Source: Agriotes lineatus (Eukaryota > Arthropoda > Insecta > Coleoptera > Elateridae). From it: a stretch of 64,000 nucleotides of DNA. The notes under the pieces are model-generated. The model worked only from the letters and a program-made list of their open reading frames with translations. It ran no database searches and had not been told where the DNA came from. The stretch covers positions 48,662 through 112,661 of the forward strand of contig CALNHX010005154.1 of assembly GCA_940337035.1 (NCBI GenBank), in the 5' to 3' direction. Of this stretch, positions 61,567-64,000 are shown piece by piece (position 1 is the first letter of the stretch; every line of letters begins with the position of its first letter). The position numbers were made by a program, and so were the translations under genes.

Positions 61567-63429
61567 CTAGGTCCATTTCCTACACTCTAATACGGTGTGT
61601 TGTGGTGTATCCGTCTCCCCACAGTAAACGCATTCGTCATTGTCCGACAGTCCCATTCTTAGTAAGTAGCTCTTAAAGCAGCCATGCCCGGTTAAGAATT
61701 GGGTGATGAAGTACCCTACCTCTCCGTGTTTACATGTCACCCAGGAAGTAACATTGGAGATTAATTGTTTGGTCCATCTTGCCGTGTCGGTGTCCTGTCT
61801 CCATTCCTCTTCCCATTTTAACAGCGTTTGGTCCCTCTTCTGTGCTCGTCTGTTCTCGCCACTTAGATACGTGCCTTCTTGTACCAGCAAATCAATCGGT
61901 ATGACTCCTGCTACCACTTGGATGGCTCGAGTTGAAACCGTTCTGTAAGCACTCGCTATGCAAATGGCTGCTCCCTCTTTCCAGCTTTGGCTCCTCCTAT
62001 ATTCGGTAGTAATCTACTTAGGGCGATTACCGCTTTATCTGCTTTTTTTCGCCGTTTGTTTTATATGGGCTCCCATATTCATGTTCCTGCCGAAAGTAAT
62101 GCCCAGGTATTTAACGCTGTTCTGACTTCTTATAATTTTATCTTGAGTCCAAATCTCCACCGATGTTAGACTCCTACAAACTAGGACACCATTTCAGTTT
62201 TTTGTTTTGCAAGTTGCAGCATTTTACTTTTCATCCAGTTTTCAATTCTGAAGAGCGCCCATTGGATATTTTCCTCTATCCTGTCTTGTCCCCACCTCTC
62301 TCTAAAGTCAGATCGTCAGCATAGCCAATCATGGAGACCTGTTTTAGCAGGTCCAGGCTGAATACTTCGTCATAATATACGTTCCACAATGTGGGGCCCA
62401 GAATGGAACCCTGTGGAACGCCGCATGTCACTTCCAACTGCGAGTTATCCACTACCATTATACTTCTGTCTTGCAAGTAGCTACGTATTAACCTCACAAT
62501 ACCTATAAGGGAGCAATGTGCTTTTTTTCCAGTGCTGCCATTATTCCCCTCCACGGGACAGAGTTAAAGGCATTTCTCACATCTAGGGTGACCAAGACTG
62601 CAAATTGGTTTATACGGTTTCCTTTGCTAGGCTAACAATTTTTGTATAGCATCCACTGTTGACCTTCCTTGTCTGAACCCATATTGATTTTCGGTGAAAA
62701 CCCCCTTTGCTATTTATATCGCTTAATAGCCTTTGGTTTATTATATACTCCAGAAGTTTTCCCATTGTATTTAACAAACAAAGGGGCCTGTAGGTTTTAT
62801 CCTCACCCGGTTTTACTGGCTTTTCTATAAGGGTTAACCCTGTCAGTTTTCCATACTCTAGGGAATCGTCCCTCCTTGATTACGGTGTTCATCAAGTACA
62901 TCCCACTTCTGTGTTTTTTTTTCTGTTATTAATTTTACCATCTCTGGCGGGACACCATCTGGGCCAGCGGCCTTTCCCCTCTTGATCCTCTGTCCTGCCT
63001 CGATCAATTCCTCATTTGTGCACTCAGGTATAACTTCCTGCACCACGTAAATGTTGGCCATTCCAGTGTTCTATGCCTTGAAAACAATTCTCGAGCAATC
63101 GTCATTTGATCATCGTCCGTTAGGGAGAGCGGAGTGCGCAATTCTAGTTTCCCAGTCACTATTCTGTACCCCGTGCCCCACAAGTCTTCATCTATCTCCT
63201 CGCATATTTCCAGCCATGCAGTCTTCTTGGCCCTTTTGATGGCCTTCTTCAGCTCAAGCCTTCTGTCTTTATATCGCCTTCTTATCTCTACTTTAACCAC
63301 TTCTCCAGCGTTTCTGTTGACGTGCGTTCTGGTGACCTCCCGTTTTGCTCTCAAACAGGTTCGTCTCTTTGCGTTGCTCCCACCCTTTCTTCCGAGTGTC
63401 ATGTTGGCTACCTGCTCTATTATTTTCAT
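61567..63429 (-). pseudogene. R1-type reverse transcriptase and C-terminal zinc knuckle
   Basis: From the N side: EIRRRYKDRRLELKKAIKRA and KKTAWLEICEEIDEDLWGTG with YRIVTGKL (63300-63130), IKRGKAAGPDGVPPEMVKLI (about 62940-62995), LIRSYLQDRSIMVVDNSQLE, CGVPQGSILGPTLWNVYYDE, active-site MIGYADDLTL (about 62300), and after a gap RWTKQLISNVTSWVTCKHGE, VGYFITQFLTGHGCFKSYLL and CVYCGETDTPQHTVLEC (the C-C-H-C knuckle at about 61580-61640). Frameshifts near 63060, 62870, 62560 and 62280 inactivate it. The GHGCF...Cys-His order is characteristic of R1-clade ORF2. Confidence 0.85.
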
Positions 63430-63599
63430 GTATTCTTCAGGTATGCATTTGTTGTTTCTGCGAGTCGTTTCTAGTTTCAGTCTTTCATGAAAAGTTAGGC
63501 CGTGCCTTGGTTGTATACCCAGCTGTTGCTACCGGTCTGTTGTCTTTTAATGTTTATTTGACTATCCTGCACCTGTACATATATGTTTCTATGGGGGCT

Positions 63600-64000
63600 T
63601 AAATTCTCCTCTGAGCTCACGTGCCAGTTTGTCATCTTTGTTGTTATATTCGATGTACATAAGGTTATGTCAATATACGAGGTACCACCATTTCTTTTAA
63701 ATGTCGATTAAGACATCAAGGCCTTGTTCCTCCACCCATTCCACCAGGATATCTCCTCGTCCCCATCGATACGATTTAGCATTAAAATCGCCTCCGATGA
63801 TAATCTTCTCCTTATTCCTCATGTCACGCCCAGATTATTAAGGTAAGTTTCAAATGTGTCAATAGTTATATTTGGAGATATATAGCAGGAATATATAGTC
63901 AATCCTTTTTTCTTTACCCACACAAAAACCATCTCCATTCCCCGTTCTCTGTAAGTGCTATTCTTCTCGTATGCACATATATAGCCGCGTCTGCGTTCAC
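63600..64000 (-). pseudogene. R1-type endonuclease end, truncated by window
   Basis: In broken frames one can read SEAILMLNRIDGDEEI-like and EWVEEQGLDVL-like segments in the position of the GDFNAKS...RG..L.EW...L box of R1 endonucleases. The match is weak and rests partly on its position upstream of the RT. Confidence 0.4.

Larger units (their letters stand above)
61190..64000 (-). mobile_element. R1-clade non-LTR retrotransposon, 3' part
   Basis: The minus-strand ORF2 is spread over many frames, with a 3' UTR of about 380 bp (61190-61566). The 5' part continues beyond the window. The endonuclease end lies at about 63600-64000, the RT at about 63061-62276, and the C-terminal Cys-His region at 61567-61917. 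Confidence 0.8.

Overview
The window looks like a piece of a large, AT-rich, repeat-packed insect genome. The evidence is the mix of short GT-AG introns, THAP/P-element, ZMYM1-type hAT, Harbinger, pogo/Tigger and Tc1-like DNA transposons, CR1/Jockey-like, RTE-like and R1-like non-LTR retrotransposons, LTR fragments, and a C2H2 zinc-finger family with TGEKP linkers. A beetle or similar insect is plausible, but the order cannot be settled from sequence reading alone. Nothing bacterial, no rRNA and no convincing tRNA was seen.

Layout. 0-4.2 kb: a decayed 'GCDT' family gene, an RTE endonuclease fragment, and two foldback/MITE units. 4.3-6.8 kb: a C2H2 zinc-finger gene with a 5' intron and a recently expanded finger array that carries the same 1-nt frameshift twice. 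7.4-8.7 kb: a 1.2 kb dispersed repeat whose inverted partner lies at 24.6-25.8 kb. 8.8-14.9 kb: a decayed paralogue of the zinc-finger gene, split by a CR1/Jockey-like retrotransposon that is itself split by a solo LTR. 15-24.6 kb: MITEs, Harbinger fragments, an RTE element, a gutted LTR retrotransposon with a G/T-rich interior, and a DUF4806-like gene remnant. 25.8-32.8 kb: two CR1-like elements, one of them hit by an internally deleted hAT with a perfect 8-bp target duplication. 32.8-37.7 kb: two P-type transposase copies side by side, one intronless and one with introns, a THAP domain and terminal repeats.

38.4-44.9 kb is the best host-gene candidate: two phase-compatible exons encoding a 99-aa protein with an acidic C-terminus, separated by a 6.2 kb intron filled with transposons (a Merlin-like MITE, a pogo element, and a second P-type transposase broken by a 5'-truncated retrotransposon). 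45-52 kb holds small DNA transposons (a TA-flanked MITE, a Tc1-like element, a Tigger element) and RTE scraps. 52.2-59.5 kb is a nest: a CR1-like element interrupted inside its reverse-transcriptase motif A by a hAT with a perfect 8-bp TSD, which itself contains a foldback element and a nearly intact RTE retrotransposon. 59.5-61.2 kb is a pogo/Tigger element, and 61.2-64 kb is the 3' part of an R1-clade retrotransposon on the minus strand that runs out of the window.

Almost everything is mobile-element sequence at different stages of decay. The functional candidates are the zinc-finger gene (if its frameshifts are assembly artefacts), the small two-exon gene, and possibly the RTE ORF with a single stop.
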